Shown here piece after piece: positions 33,333-43,530 of a DNA stretch of 64,000 nucleotides. A program made the translations under genes and the position numbers. The stretch lies in contig NC_014393.1 of NCBI RefSeq assembly GCF_000145275.1, positions 3,286,001 to 3,350,000 on the forward strand, in the 5' to 3' direction. How positions within the stretch are numbered: position 1 is the stretch's first letter; each line of letters starts with the position of its first letter. Origin of the DNA: Clostridium cellulovorans 743B. Lineage in GTDB: Bacteria; Bacillota; Clostridia; Clostridiales; Clostridiaceae. A model generated the notes under the pieces. It searched no databases, was not told the DNA's origin, and saw nothing but the letters and a program-made list of their open reading frames with translations.

Positions 33333-36305
33333 TTATATAAATTGAATTTCTACTGTGTGTTCTTTACCATCTTCAAAATTTTCAATTATATTATCATCAA
33401 TAAAAACATCATCTACTTTTATAGAATATTTTGAATCTTTTAATCTATAAAACCCTAGATTTTTTGAAATTTTTATCTTATATTTTGCCTTCCCTGTATT
33501 AATGAATAGTTCTAGATTTTTTTGTTCTTCTTTAAGTATAGGATTGATTTCAATGCCTTTTGATGTGTATTCAATCCCAAAAGCATCAAACAATGATAAT
33601 GTAAGCCATGTTGAAGTCCCACTTAATGTAGGCCCTATATTCTCACCTGTTTCACTATTATTATATTGTGTGCAAAATCTTGGGTTTCCACAGGTTTCAA
33701 ATGGCTTTTCCATAGTCTTATAAGGTACAACTAAATCTATCATCCAATATGCAGTATTAGTTAATCTTTTTGCCAATTCAATATCATCAACTTTTTTAGC
33801 TGCCTTAAACATTGCACTGGTTGCCATCATTGTAGCGTGTTTAAATATACCCCCATTTTCTCTATCTCCTGGGAAATATTCTCCAGTTGCTGTATTTCTA
33901 GCTACCTTTTCCAAGTCAGCAGGACTGATAAGCTTTATGCCATAAGATGTTTTTAAGTGCAGTTCAATTGAATCAAGCATTTTTTCAATTTGTTCTTCAG
34001 TAGCACAGTCTGATAAAATTGACCAGTTAAAGGAATTTAAGAAATATGTTCCATCCTTATTAGAATCTGCGGAAAGTTTATCGCCCTTAGCACCTAGATA
34101 GGTGTATTCTCCATTTTCATATCTATTAAACAGAACTCTTGCAAAGAAATCTTCTTTCCATCCATGGTTTTGTATATTTTTATAAAGTTTTTCTGAAAGA
34201 GTTTCAAGTTTATCATAGTACTTAAAATCTTCTCTCTCTTTTGCAAATACAAGCATTTCATCCATAGCAGATTTTAATAGGAATGCATTCATTACACTCT
34301 CAGAATAATCGCTTTCAAATGGTTCTCCATCTTTTCCTGTACAAGCAATCTGTTCTTTATATCTACGTTCCTTTTCTATCCCGTTTATATAATTTGTATC
34401 TAGCTTTAAACAATCATTCCAATCTGCAAAATCAAGAAGTGGCATACCATGCTTTCCTATAGAAATTTCTCCCGAATATCTCAAAATAGCTTTCAGTGTT
34501 TCATATACACTTCTTGTCTTAGCTTCATTACATCCTGCTACTTCACATTGTTCATCTAATATTGAAGTTTCCCCTGTTATACTTATATATCTGTAAATAG
34601 CAGGTATTAACCATAAGCCATCATCTGACCATTTTCCTGGCTCTTTGCCAACCCAGAAGAAATTATGATAGGTATAACCAAATTCAAAGACTTTCTCAAC
34701 CCACTCTTTAATTAAGTTTTTAACTAATTGCTGTTGACCCATTCCTATAAAATAATACATTGATGCATATATATCTTGTATTTCTCTAAAGCCTATCTCT
34801 CTATATCCCTTTTGGGTTTGATCAAATGATCTAGATACAAAAGTTTGATACAATACCTGGAATGGAAGATTTTTATTAACATAAGTATCAAATTGCTTAT
34901 CCTCTGAATTAACTTGCAAATATCCTCTATATGAATTTAAAAATTCTCTATTTCTATTTATTGCTTTCTCTATTTCTGTCTCATCTTTATACTTTGAAAC
35001 TAAGTTTTCAATCTGAACTTTAATTTCATCTTCTGTAAAATTATCATTAGTTTTCTCTGATACTAAACCAGTGAAATTATCAACAACTACTTTATCTTTT
35101 GGATTGATTGTTAACTGGCTGCTTACTGCGAAGAACCCTGGTCCTTTTCGATTAAGCTTATTGCTAAGTTTAAATACCCCTTCTGGCTTCTCTAATGAAC
35201 CATTACCTACAAATTCACTGTAGCTTGTACAAAATTCCTTTGCTAAGAATAACTCTTCTTTAGTGTGAGAAATCATTGTATGAAATCTATAATCACCTTT
35301 TGTATACATTGGATAATAATCAGGTAATATAGCAAGTATTGATCCATCTTTATCATTTAAAACCTTTGACTGCATAATTACATTACTATATAATACGTCT
35401 TCCATTAATGCGCTAGGAACAGCACTTCCAAACATCCCTGTGTACACTATCTTAAGTTTTCTTGATTTATCTGAATTGTTTATTATTCTTATTTGTTGTA
35501 CCTCTACTGCTATTGGCATATCTTCTTCCTGTTGAAGTAAAAAGATTGTTCTCTCAATAGTAAGCCCACAATGAGTCTTATATAGAATCTTTGTATGGTT
35601 TTGAGAATGTATACATTTGCCTTTCTCTATATTCTCATCAGATACATTTGCTGAATAGAATATTTGCTTTCCATCTTCTACTAAGTAAAATTGTCTATTT
35701 GCAGGAAATCCATTTTCCTCCTGAAGCATATCCCATCTAGTTGCTAAAACTTGAGTTGCAGCATGAGAACGAAAACTTCCTCTTCCTAGTTTATCTACTA
35801 CACTTTTAGGTGTTGTCTGAAGCGGATGTGGAAATCCAACTCTGTTACCTAATAACAAATTGGTATAGAAATGTGGTCCAGGAGTTGGAGCCAATAAATC
35901 TATTTCATGTTCTCCTTCTTCATTTAAAAATCCCACCCCATAAGTTATCTTTTGTACTATTCTATTTATTTTAAAACTAATATCAGTAGCTAACTGTTTT
36001 TCAGTTATTTTACCATTACTACTAGCTATGATATTTACATTGTCTAAACCTTCCGTTAAGGAAATTAGGACAAATTCACTTTCTTCTAAATTATTATCTA
36101 ATAACTCTGCGATTTCTCTATCTTTAAACAATGCCAATGTAACTGGAATTTTAATTGGCAGATTAGCAACTCCCACTGCGTTTTCATAGGTGCTATCATA
36201 ATATATTCCATCTATAATACTTTCTTTTTGAATTTTTTCATTAAATATTTCTCTTAGCTTTTGTTCTGCAGATTGCTGAACTTTTCTTGCAACTATTTCT
36301 TTCAT
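33333..36305 (-). CDS. GH94 phosphorylase, cellodextrin phosphorylase-like
   Basis: A 990-residue cytoplasmic enzyme, starting after AGGAGG. Blocks such as GEHEIDLLAPTPGPHFYTNL, LGNRVGFPHPLQTTP, LATRWDMLQEENG and GKCIHSQNHTKILYKTHCG resemble clostridial cellodextrin phosphorylases, which are about 980 residues long. The catalytic motif is LLDFADWNDCLK (Asp628 and Asp631) in the helical barrel; a late block PGDRENGGIFKHATMM contributes to the phosphate-binding side in GH94. The reaction would be phosphorolysis of beta-glucan oligosaccharides to glucose 1-phosphate and a shortened chain. In this locus the substrate could be mixed-linkage or beta-1,3 oligomers. It is the first gene of the three-gene operon, with palindromic operator candidates upstream. 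Confidence 0.82.
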   Translation of the reverse strand: MKEIVARKVQQSAEQKLREIFNEKIQKESIIDGIYYDSTYENAVGVANLPIKIPVTLALFKDREIAELLDNNLEESEFVLISLTEGLDNVNIIASSNGKITEKQLATDISFKINRIVQKITYGVGFLNEEGEHEIDLLAPTPGPHFYTNLLLGNRVGFPHPLQTTPKSVVDKLGRGSFRSHAATQVLATRWDMLQEENGFPANRQFYLVEDGKQIFYSANVSDENIEKGKCIHSQNHTKILYKTHCGLTIERTIFLLQQEEDMPIAVEVQQIRIINNSDKSRKLKIVYTGMFGSAVPSALMEDVLYSNVIMQSKVLNDKDGSILAILPDYYPMYTKGDYRFHTMISHTKEELFLAKEFCTSYSEFVGNGSLEKPEGVFKLSNKLNRKGPGFFAVSSQLTINPKDKVVVDNFTGLVSEKTNDNFTEDEIKVQIENLVSKYKDETEIEKAINRNREFLNSYRGYLQVNSEDKQFDTYVNKNLPFQVLYQTFVSRSFDQTQKGYREIGFREIQDIYASMYYFIGMGQQQLVKNLIKEWVEKVFEFGYTYHNFFWVGKEPGKWSDDGLWLIPAIYRYISITGETSILDEQCEVAGCNEAKTRSVYETLKAILRYSGEISIGKHGMPLLDFADWNDCLKLDTNYINGIEKERRYKEQIACTGKDGEPFESDYSESVMNAFLLKSAMDEMLVFAKEREDFKYYDKLETLSEKLYKNIQNHGWKEDFFARVLFNRYENGEYTYLGAKGDKLSADSNKDGTYFLNSFNWSILSDCATEEQIEKMLDSIELHLKTSYGIKLISPADLEKVARNTATGEYFPGDRENGGIFKHATMMATSAMFKAAKKVDDIELAKRLTNTAYWMIDLVVPYKTMEKPFETCGNPRFCTQYNNSETGENIGPTLSGTSTWLTLSLFDAFGIEYTSKGIEINPILKEEQKNLELFINTGKAKYKIKISKNLGFYRLKDSKYSIKVDDVFIDDNIIENFEDGKEHTVEIQFI

Positions 36306-36393
36306 TCTTTTCCTCCTATATTTGTTATCCTAAATATAACAAAATCAAATTTGAATAACCTTTCTTCTATTATTTTATGTGCTTTCATCATCA

Positions 36394-36421
36394 CGAAATA
36401 GTGTACACAATTACTATTTTG
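36394..36421. promoter_or_regulatory. Inverted repeat upstream of the phosphorylase operon
   Basis: CGAAATAGT (36394-36402) and ACTATTTTG (36413-36421) face each other around GTACACAATT, about 90 bases before the start of the first phosphorylase gene. It is a candidate operator; I do not know the regulator. Confidence 0.4.
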
Positions 36422-36433
36422 TGATAAAAACTT

Positions 36434-36452
36434 ATCAATATACTTTATTGAT
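36434..36452. promoter_or_regulatory. Palindromic operator candidate upstream of the phosphorylase operon
   Basis: ATCAATA (36434-36440), five bases, TATTGAT (36446-36452): a perfect 7+7 palindrome about 130 bases before the operon start. It could bind a dimeric regulator, but nothing in sequence identifies which. Confidence 0.4.
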
Positions 36453-36548
36453 TATGACTATACTAAAAGTTAAAGCTTGGTCCCCTGCATATGCACAGCT
36501 AATTGTTAACATATTATTTTTGCTATACTGAATAACTTAAGATAAAAT

Positions 36549-36575
36549 TATGGGTATCTATAATAGATACCCATA
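36549..36575 (-). terminator. Terminator downstream of the GH16-CBM gene
   Basis: TATGGGTATCTAT (36549-36561) and ATAGATACCCATA (36563-36575) form a perfect hairpin with ATTTTATC following on the minus strand. It separates the transporter/laminarinase unit from the phosphorylase operon. Confidence 0.7.
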
Positions 36576-36718
36576 GTAAAATATAAATTTATTCGTAAAC
36601 TTTTTATTAGCACTAAAATATCATAAGCTCTCTCTGATTAATAAGTTAAAATTTAGTTATGCGAATCTATATAACTTTGCATTTAATAATAAATTGAAAA
36701 CATCTGAATTATTAAAAT

Positions 36719-39700
36719 TTATACAACAGATTCATCAATTAAGGAAATGTTATCAAAGTAAACAATATGTTCCCCAATCTCAGAGTTATTTCCTACCTTA
36801 CCAAGATTGTAAACAAACTGCACCTCTGAATCAGTGTCTTTATCCATAGTGAATTCATACTCATAATGATTACCCGATGGAGAAGCTACTATTCCATTTG
36901 TTAAAAAGAACGTTTCATAACTTCCACCATTATGCTGTATCGCTAGTTCAATCTCTCTCTGAATTGAAGCTTTTACATCAAAGGATACCTTATATTTATG
37001 TCCCTTGGTCATAGTTAATGGATTTAGTTTAAACTGTACATTCCAATTTTCTGTTCCAACCTTCTTAACATTGATTTTAGCTTGACTATTTTCAACTTCA
37101 GCAGTAGCATCTGCACCAGGACCACCATTCCAGTTTGCAACTGATAGTGTCCACGGGTTTATTGTAGAATCAAAGCTATTATTGGATACAAGTTCTTTTT
37201 GCGTATTTACATTATTATTTGGGTTATCAGGCTTTGGTAACGCTTCTTCGCTTGCTCCATTTACTTCTAACTTTACATTATCAATAAATACATCATGAGC
37301 TTTTCCTGCTCCATTTAGTTTTCCCATAAATAATTTCAATGCTAACTGTTGATCAGAAGGAAGTGTAAATTTAAAGGAATAATTCTGCATTTTATCGGTT
37401 AAGTTAACTGTCTGTGCTAAGAAACTTGCGTAACTTGCATTTTCCAATGAAACCTTCATTTCTCTATTAACAGTTGCTCTAGCATCAAAAGATATTAAGT
37501 ACTGAATACCAGCCTTCATATCAAAGGTTTTCCCTGCTGCAGGCTGTTGAAGAATAACATGCCATATGTCCGTACCTGGATTATTTACTGATATCTTCGC
37601 TTCGCCATTTTCTTCTATTATTGAAGCATCAGCTGCAGAATCAATATAATGATCCCATTGATTTAACCCGTCAGAAAAATCACCATTTTGTACAAAGAAT
37701 AGTTGACCAACTTGTGAATAATCAACGAAATCCTTAGTTTTTATCATTGATATATCATCCATATATATAGTCTTTTTATCACCACCAAAATCAAAGACCA
37801 TTTTTGAATTACTGTCACTTACAGTTGGTGTAAATTCAAAGCTATATTCTTTCATATCCTTTGAAAGTGTAAAGTCTTTAGCTGTGGAATACTTTATGCT
37901 ACCATCTATATTAGCAAGATAAACTTGTAATGATTTATTATTGGTTACACTGCTCATCACATTTGCTAAGGTGCCTTGTTCCCCTTCTGCTCTTCCTTTA
38001 AAAGACACCTTATAGGTGCACTTTTCTTTTAATTCTAATCCTCTTTGATCCATTGAAATATTACTTACGCCATTATATCCTGGATATACATCTAGCTTTA
38101 GTTCCCTAGTATTTTCATTTACAGACGCATTCGCTTGTCCATTGACTGCATTAATATTCCAATAAGTCATTCTACTGGTATTGCCTAAATCAAAAGTTCC
38201 GTTATAAATCTCTTGACCATTTGCTAATGGTTTCTTGATATCATTATCGTTTCTTATAAACTCAATTTCTTCTAACTTTACATTTCCAATCCATACACCC
38301 TTTAAGTCATCACCCACGTTAAATTCCAGTCTAGCCTTTAAATCTGTTTCCGATGCCATATTAAAGGAATAGGAATATGTTTTTACTTCTGAAGTTAGCG
38401 GTACCGTATAGTTTCCTGCATATGCAGTGTAACCTCTAGTTTCATCACCGCCTATTTTTACACTTATATTTCTATCTCCAGTGGACTTCGCATCAAATGT
38501 CAACTTATATCCTCTTGCTCTTCCAACGGTTACTCTTTGTATAAGCTGTAAAGAATAATCCTGGTTTCCTTTATTTGAAATGTCTATATGAGCAAAATTT
38601 TTGTTATTTATCGGCTCTATTGAAACAGATGCTTGTCCTTCATAGCTAGGTAAATTTAGAAATGACCAATATGCTGTATCAGGTACACCTATTATATTGT
38701 CCGCTCCTGTAACATCTTTATCAAAATTGCTATTATACACAAAATTACCATCACCTAAAGGAAGTTTTGCATCACTAGAATAAGCCTCTTTGATGGTTGA
38801 TCTATCTACAGGTGTATCATATGGCTTAGTTTTTTCATATACTCTTACATAATCTACTGCCATAGATTTCGGAAAAACTGTGGTACTATCTGGATCACCA
38901 TCCCAAGCTCCTCCAACAGCTAGATTTAATATTAAATAAAAGTTTTTATCAAAAGGTGCAGGAAAAGCATATTTATCCGGTTGATTCACCCCTTGACTAT
39001 ACCAGTTAGTTATAGTCTGATAAATGTCTCCATCAATATACCATCTTATTTCATTTGGTTCCCATTCTACAGAATAAGTATGGTAATCTATTATTTTAAA
39101 ATTAGGGTGCTTCTTTTTAAACTCTAAATCTTGTGAGGATTCTTTTCCGTTTTGAACGTTATTTGGATATGCTTTACCATAATGTATAGTTCCTCTTACA
39201 GAATCCATTTTGCTTCCCCAGGCTTCCATTATGTCAATTTCACCTGAAGCTGCCCATTGACCATATTTTTCGCCTTCTGGAAGCATCCATATAGCAGGCC
39301 AAAGTCCTTTACCAGCAGGAAGCTTAGCCTTAATTTCAAACTTTCCGTACTTCTTGCTAAATAAATCTTTAGTTTTTACTTTTGCAGAAGTATAGTCATA
39401 TGGTCCTCCATATTTATCATAGCTTTGTTCCTTTTTTGCAGTTATAATTAGTTGTCCATCTCGTACTTCTACATTATTATCACCTGCGATATAGTTTTGC
39501 TTTTCATTGTTACCCCATCCAGCATATGGAGCACCTTCAGCATTGACACCCCAGTTTCCTTCATCAAAGTTCCACTTAGTTTTGTCTAATGCATTTCCGT
39601 TAAATTCATCACTCCATGCTAGTGCCCACAGTGGCTTATCCTGATTGGTTCCATTATTATTACTGGTTCCACCATTATTATCTCCATTATTAATGTCTCC

Positions 39701-40150
39701 GCTATTATTGTTCCCATTAGAGTTTGAACCATTGTTTACATCATTGTTTTTATTAGGAATTGGATTATCAATTCCAGTTGTAATATCCCCATTTATGATG
39801 GGATTATTATTATTGTTGACTACACCCTTGTTTTCACCATACTCTACTGTAATGCCATTATTATTTGCTGTAGTAGATTCAGTAATATTATTTACTAAAA
39901 CTTCATGGCTCTTTTGATCATTTGATAAACTTTCTTTATTATCTGTCTTTGTCTGTTTATCCTTATTATTTATCTTTGTTTGTGAATCTTTATTATCAGT
40001 TTTTTTCTCAGTATCTTTACTATCAGTATTTGTATTTAAGCTTTCATCTCTACTAACATTGTTTTTGGTCGTTAAGTATAAAATTGAACTAATTGACAAT
40101 AAGAAAGCAACTGCCAATGTAACTACAAGGCCAATCTTCTTAGTCTTCAT
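36719..40150 (-). CDS. Secreted modular GH16 laminarinase with four CBM4_9-type modules
   Basis: A 1143-residue extracellular protein, start supported by GGAGGT. A signal or anchor segment at about 5-26 is followed by a long low-complexity linker (about 35-170) rich in Lys, Asp, Asn, Gly and Thr. GH16 spans about 172-438 with SDEFNGNALDKTKW, GWGNNEKQNYI and GEIDIMEAWG (Glu304, Asp306, Glu309), the laminarinase-type ExDxxE. Four beta-sandwich modules follow, starting near 462, 642, 815 and 985, each opening with xNxxFD/S and closing with an IDNVKLE-type strand, as in CBM4_9. They probably hold the enzyme on insoluble beta-glucan. The gene lies 91 bases downstream of the permease genes. Confidence 0.9.
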   Translation of the reverse strand: MKTKKIGLVVTLAVAFLLSISSILYLTTKNNVSRDESLNTNTDSKDTEKKTDNKDSQTKINNKDKQTKTDNKESLSNDQKSHEVLVNNITESTTANNNGITVEYGENKGVVNNNNNPIINGDITTGIDNPIPNKNNDVNNGSNSNGNNNSGDINNGDNNGGTSNNNGTNQDKPLWALAWSDEFNGNALDKTKWNFDEGNWGVNAEGAPYAGWGNNEKQNYIAGDNNVEVRDGQLIITAKKEQSYDKYGGPYDYTSAKVKTKDLFSKKYGKFEIKAKLPAGKGLWPAIWMLPEGEKYGQWAASGEIDIMEAWGSKMDSVRGTIHYGKAYPNNVQNGKESSQDLEFKKKHPNFKIIDYHTYSVEWEPNEIRWYIDGDIYQTITNWYSQGVNQPDKYAFPAPFDKNFYLILNLAVGGAWDGDPDSTTVFPKSMAVDYVRVYEKTKPYDTPVDRSTIKEAYSSDAKLPLGDGNFVYNSNFDKDVTGADNIIGVPDTAYWSFLNLPSYEGQASVSIEPINNKNFAHIDISNKGNQDYSLQLIQRVTVGRARGYKLTFDAKSTGDRNISVKIGGDETRGYTAYAGNYTVPLTSEVKTYSYSFNMASETDLKARLEFNVGDDLKGVWIGNVKLEEIEFIRNDNDIKKPLANGQEIYNGTFDLGNTSRMTYWNINAVNGQANASVNENTRELKLDVYPGYNGVSNISMDQRGLELKEKCTYKVSFKGRAEGEQGTLANVMSSVTNNKSLQVYLANIDGSIKYSTAKDFTLSKDMKEYSFEFTPTVSDSNSKMVFDFGGDKKTIYMDDISMIKTKDFVDYSQVGQLFFVQNGDFSDGLNQWDHYIDSAADASIIEENGEAKISVNNPGTDIWHVILQQPAAGKTFDMKAGIQYLISFDARATVNREMKVSLENASYASFLAQTVNLTDKMQNYSFKFTLPSDQQLALKLFMGKLNGAGKAHDVFIDNVKLEVNGASEEALPKPDNPNNNVNTQKELVSNNSFDSTINPWTLSVANWNGGPGADATAEVENSQAKINVKKVGTENWNVQFKLNPLTMTKGHKYKVSFDVKASIQREIELAIQHNGGSYETFFLTNGIVASPSGNHYEYEFTMDKDTDSEVQFVYNLGKVGNNSEIGEHIVYFDNISLIDESVV

Positions 40151-40241
40151 TATTCATTACCTCCATTAATTTTGTAACAGTAACGATCTTTAACCTTATG
40201 AATTTTATTTGCAATATACTATATTGGTATTATTTTCAACA

Positions 40242-41108
40242 TTAACCCTTAACAGCTCCTGCTGTCATACCACTTATAAATTTCTTTTGGAGTGCAAAGA
40301 ATATTATTAATATAGGAATTGTTGTAACAACGCTTGCTGCCATCATTAAGTCATATCTATTTTGGTAATTACCTACATATAGTCTTATGCCAACTGGAAT
40401 AGTTTGTGTAGAGATATCAGTAGTAAGTATCCAAGCGAAAAGTAATTCATCCCAAGCCATTAAGAAAATATATATTCCTGTAGCAATTATTCCTGTCACA
40501 GAAATTGGTAATATTATTTTTATAAAAGCCTCAAATTTGCTACATCCATCTATTCGAGCAGCTTCTTCCAATTCTTTTGGTATAGTAGCGAAAAAGCCTC
40601 TTAAAATCCATATACTGAAGGGAATAAAAAATGCTGCATAAGTAACTATTACCCCCGTATAGGTATTTACTATCTTAATTCCAAGATTTTCTTGTATTTT
40701 TATAAACATTATATACAGTGGTAATAAAAACATCATTCCAGGAATCATCTGTGTAGCAAGTACTGTCCCACCGAAAGCTCCTGAACCTGGAAACTTATAT
40801 TTTGCAACTGCATATCCTGCAAAAACTGCTATAGTTAATGTAAGTAATGTAGTTATGCTACAAATAATAAAACTATTCTTAAAATAAGCAAAGAAATTTA
40901 TGTTTTGCCACATTTCAATGTAATTTTTCCAGTTATTTGGCGTACCTAAAGTTCCTGTTGCTAAATCACCTTGTGTCATCAAAGAGCTTATAACCATCCA
41001 TGCAATTGGAAATACACTTATTATAATCATAAAAATTAATATAACATTTGCTGCCCAATGCTTTATTTTCTTTTTTCTTCTAAGGCTTTTTGTATAACTC
41101 TTACTCAT
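40242..41108 (-). CDS. ABC sugar transporter permease, MalG type
   Basis: A 288-residue inner-membrane permease with six predicted segments, starting TM1 at about 18-38. The EAA loop that contacts the ATPase reads EEAARIDGCSKFEAFIKIILP. The C-terminus FISGMTAGAVKG is typical of carbohydrate (CUT1) permeases. The start overlaps the stop of the MalF-type gene by one base (TAATG), so the two are translationally coupled. It should import beta-glucan oligosaccharides captured by the binding protein two genes upstream. Confidence 0.93.
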   Translation of the reverse strand: MSKSYTKSLRRKKKIKHWAANVILIFMIIISVFPIAWMVISSLMTQGDLATGTLGTPNNWKNYIEMWQNINFFAYFKNSFIICSITTLLTLTIAVFAGYAVAKYKFPGSGAFGGTVLATQMIPGMMFLLPLYIMFIKIQENLGIKIVNTYTGVIVTYAAFFIPFSIWILRGFFATIPKELEEAARIDGCSKFEAFIKIILPISVTGIIATGIYIFLMAWDELLFAWILTTDISTQTIPVGIRLYVGNYQNRYDLMMAASVVTTIPILIIFFALQKKFISGMTAGAVKG

Positions 41109-42082
41109 TATTCATCCACCACCAAACTTTCTTTAAATACTCTATACCAAATACCCACAACTATTAGAACACATACCATTACAACAATTGTTGCAGCAGC
41201 TCCAACACCAAAATTCCAAGTTTGGAATGAGTTTCTTTGTATGTTTGTCATTAATAAATCTCCCCATTTACCTGGATATCCTGCACCATGTCCAAACATC
41301 ATAGAAACTATATTATAAGAGTAAACATAATTAATCATTCCAAATAGTAGTTGAATACCTATTATTGGTTTTAACAACGGCAAAGTAATATGTGAAAATT
41401 TTTGAATTCCATTTGCACCGTCAAGTTCTGCTGCTTCATAATAATCTTCAGATATATTTTGAAGTCCTGCAAGAAGCATTATCATTACAAAAGGTACATT
41501 TCTCCATATTGTTGGAATTATTATTGCAAAGAGTACATTAGATCCAGTCAACCAAAATGGTTTGCTTGGCAATATATGTAGCCAATCGACTAATATTCTG
41601 TTTATTATTCCTGTGTCTTGTTGCCACATGAATCCCCAAAGCATACCAACTACATAAGAAGGAACAACCCAAGGAGTAAGTAATAAAGTTCTTGCTAATC
41701 CCCTTAATTTAAATTCTCTATTAACTACCATTGCAGCCATTAATCCAATGGCTAAAACAAACACATTACATAGTACTGAATAAATTGCTGTATTTCTTAG
41801 TGCATCTAAGAATCCAGAACGCATATTACTTGTAGTATCAAAAAGAACTGTATAGAAATTATCAAATCCTGCAAATGGTGCATGCAAAAATTGCTTTAAA
41901 GTAAATTGATTAAGCTTAAGTAGAGAAAAATATAATCCTTCTGACATTGGAATAAGTTGAACAATTATCATGGCAATTAATGCTGGAGCTACAAGTGCAT
42001 ATGCAAATTTATTTTTTATAATTTTTTCTTTAAGACTATACTTGAACCCTTTCTGAGTATTCTCTTTAATTTTTGTTTTCAT
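41108..42082 (-). CDS. ABC sugar transporter permease, MalF type
   Basis: A 324-residue permease starting after AGAGAGGT. Six membrane segments and an EAA loop, YEAAELDGANGIQKFSHITLP, are visible; the periplasm-facing stretch LNQFTLKQFLHAPFAGFDNFY is typical of CUT1 systems. It pairs with the MalG-type protein. No ABC ATPase gene lies in this locus, so a shared MsmX-like ATPase encoded elsewhere is the likely energy source, as is known for several Bacillota sugar importers. Confidence 0.93.
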   Translation of the reverse strand: MKTKIKENTQKGFKYSLKEKIIKNKFAYALVAPALIAMIIVQLIPMSEGLYFSLLKLNQFTLKQFLHAPFAGFDNFYTVLFDTTSNMRSGFLDALRNTAIYSVLCNVFVLAIGLMAAMVVNREFKLRGLARTLLLTPWVVPSYVVGMLWGFMWQQDTGIINRILVDWLHILPSKPFWLTGSNVLFAIIIPTIWRNVPFVMIMLLAGLQNISEDYYEAAELDGANGIQKFSHITLPLLKPIIGIQLLFGMINYVYSYNIVSMMFGHGAGYPGKWGDLLMTNIQRNSFQTWNFGVGAAATIVVMVCVLIVVGIWYRVFKESLVVDE

Positions 42083-42106
42083 TAAGCACCTCTCTAAACT
42101 ATCTAT

Positions 42107-42140
42107 AAAAATTATACAGGGTTGACCCTGTATAATTTTT
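42107..42140 (-). terminator. Hairpin between binding-protein and permease genes
   Basis: A perfect 15-bp stem, AAAAATTATACAGGG (42107-42121) with CCCTGTATAATTTTT (42126-42140), loop TTGA, followed by TTTATAG on the minus strand. It sits in the 68-base gap and probably lets part of the transcript end, giving more binding protein than permease. Confidence 0.82.
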
Positions 42141-42150
42141 CATTTCTTTT

Positions 42151-43500
42151 TTATTGTTTTAAAACAGCATTTACATCGTTAACTGTCGCATCTAATTCCG
42201 TTTGAGTTTTAGCTGGGTCATATGCCCCATTAACTCCCATAACATTGTCCCATACATTAGATAATCCTTTTTGGAATAATCCTTCTGATGGAGCCCAACC
42301 TGGAACTGATGGATATGCTTTACCATATTGTAATTGTTGCTTAAATACTGAAAGTAGCGGATCATCAGTTATAAACTTATCATCAAATGACTTAGCATTT
42401 GCAGGCAAGTTTCCATGTTTTTTAGCATATGCAACTTGAGAATCTGCTGTAGCTAGGTAAGCTAGTAACTTAGCTGCTTCTGGCTTATTCTTTGATGACT
42501 TGTACATAGCTAAAGTACTCCCACCAAACAATGCAAATCTACCCTTAGGACCTTCTGGAACCATAGCAATTCCAACTTTACTAGGATCTAACGCCTTGGT
42601 ACTATCCTTTTCAAATTCAGTCTTTATTGTTTTAGCTAAATATGCACCAGAGAATATTGTTGCATATTCACCTTGATTAAATAGTGCTTCAACTTCAGCA
42701 GAATTCTTTTCTAATGCAGCTTTTGGCATTAATCCGTCTGAAGCTAATTCAGTATAGAACTTTACACCTTCGTAAGCTTCCTTAGAGTTAATTACAGCTT
42801 TTCCATCTTGAATATATTGTCCGCCTGCTCCCCAGACCCACCATGCGAAGTTATGGACAACGTTCCAGTCATTCTTTCCAGGCATACCAAGAGCAGACAT
42901 CTTCTTTCCATCAACCTCTACTCCATTTAATTTCTTTAATGCAGCTTTATAACTATCCCAAGTAGCAAAATCCTTTGTTGGATCTACTCCAGCCTTTTGA
43001 CAAGCATCTTTTCTGTAGAAAATAGCTCTTGTATCAATGAACCATGGCATTGCATATTTTTCTTTTTGTCCCTCAATTTTAGTTGTATCCAATGTAGCTT
43101 TAACGAAGGCATCATCTCCCCCAAAATCATTATAGTACGGAGTAAGATCTTCTAAAGCATTCATCGCACCTACTGCTGCCACCCAAGATGTACCTAACTG
43201 AGTAATATCCGGTGCCTCACCACTAGTAGCTGCAGCCGTAATCTTAGTCCAAGCTGATCCCCAATCTAAAACTGTTGGTGTTACCTTTATATTTGGATTC
43301 TTGTCTAAGAATGGTTGAATAACTTCCATGAAATCTTGATCTGGAGTTCCACTATTTGGCATTATCCAAACATTTAGATTCACTTCCTTATCAGCGTTAC
43401 TACCATCAGTTTTTGTTGTCTCATTAGTCTTTGATCCACAGCCAATTAAACTTAAAGTCAACACACTTGCCATTAGAGTTGTTAATAATCTTTTCTTCAT
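42151..43500 (-). CDS. ABC sugar-binding lipoprotein
   Basis: A 449-residue extracellular solute-binding protein (family 1). I start it at ATG 43498-43500, after AAGGGAG; an upstream in-frame ATG has no such site. Lipobox LSLIGCGSK puts the lipidated Cys near residue 21. LNVWIMPNSGTPDQDFMEVI and WIDTRAIFYRKDACQKAGVDP are characteristic of sugar-binding proteins of this group. It should deliver oligosaccharides to the two permeases encoded next. Being first in the unit, and followed by a partial terminator, fits higher expression than the permeases. Confidence 0.92.
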   Translation of the reverse strand: MKKRLLTTLMASVLTLSLIGCGSKTNETTKTDGSNADKEVNLNVWIMPNSGTPDQDFMEVIQPFLDKNPNIKVTPTVLDWGSAWTKITAAATSGEAPDITQLGTSWVAAVGAMNALEDLTPYYNDFGGDDAFVKATLDTTKIEGQKEKYAMPWFIDTRAIFYRKDACQKAGVDPTKDFATWDSYKAALKKLNGVEVDGKKMSALGMPGKNDWNVVHNFAWWVWGAGGQYIQDGKAVINSKEAYEGVKFYTELASDGLMPKAALEKNSAEVEALFNQGEYATIFSGAYLAKTIKTEFEKDSTKALDPSKVGIAMVPEGPKGRFALFGGSTLAMYKSSKNKPEAAKLLAYLATADSQVAYAKKHGNLPANAKSFDDKFITDDPLLSVFKQQLQYGKAYPSVPGWAPSEGLFQKGLSNVWDNVMGVNGAYDPAKTQTELDATVNDVNAVLKQ

Positions 43501-43530
43501 CTCAATTCTCCCTTCAATTTCTCTTACAAC

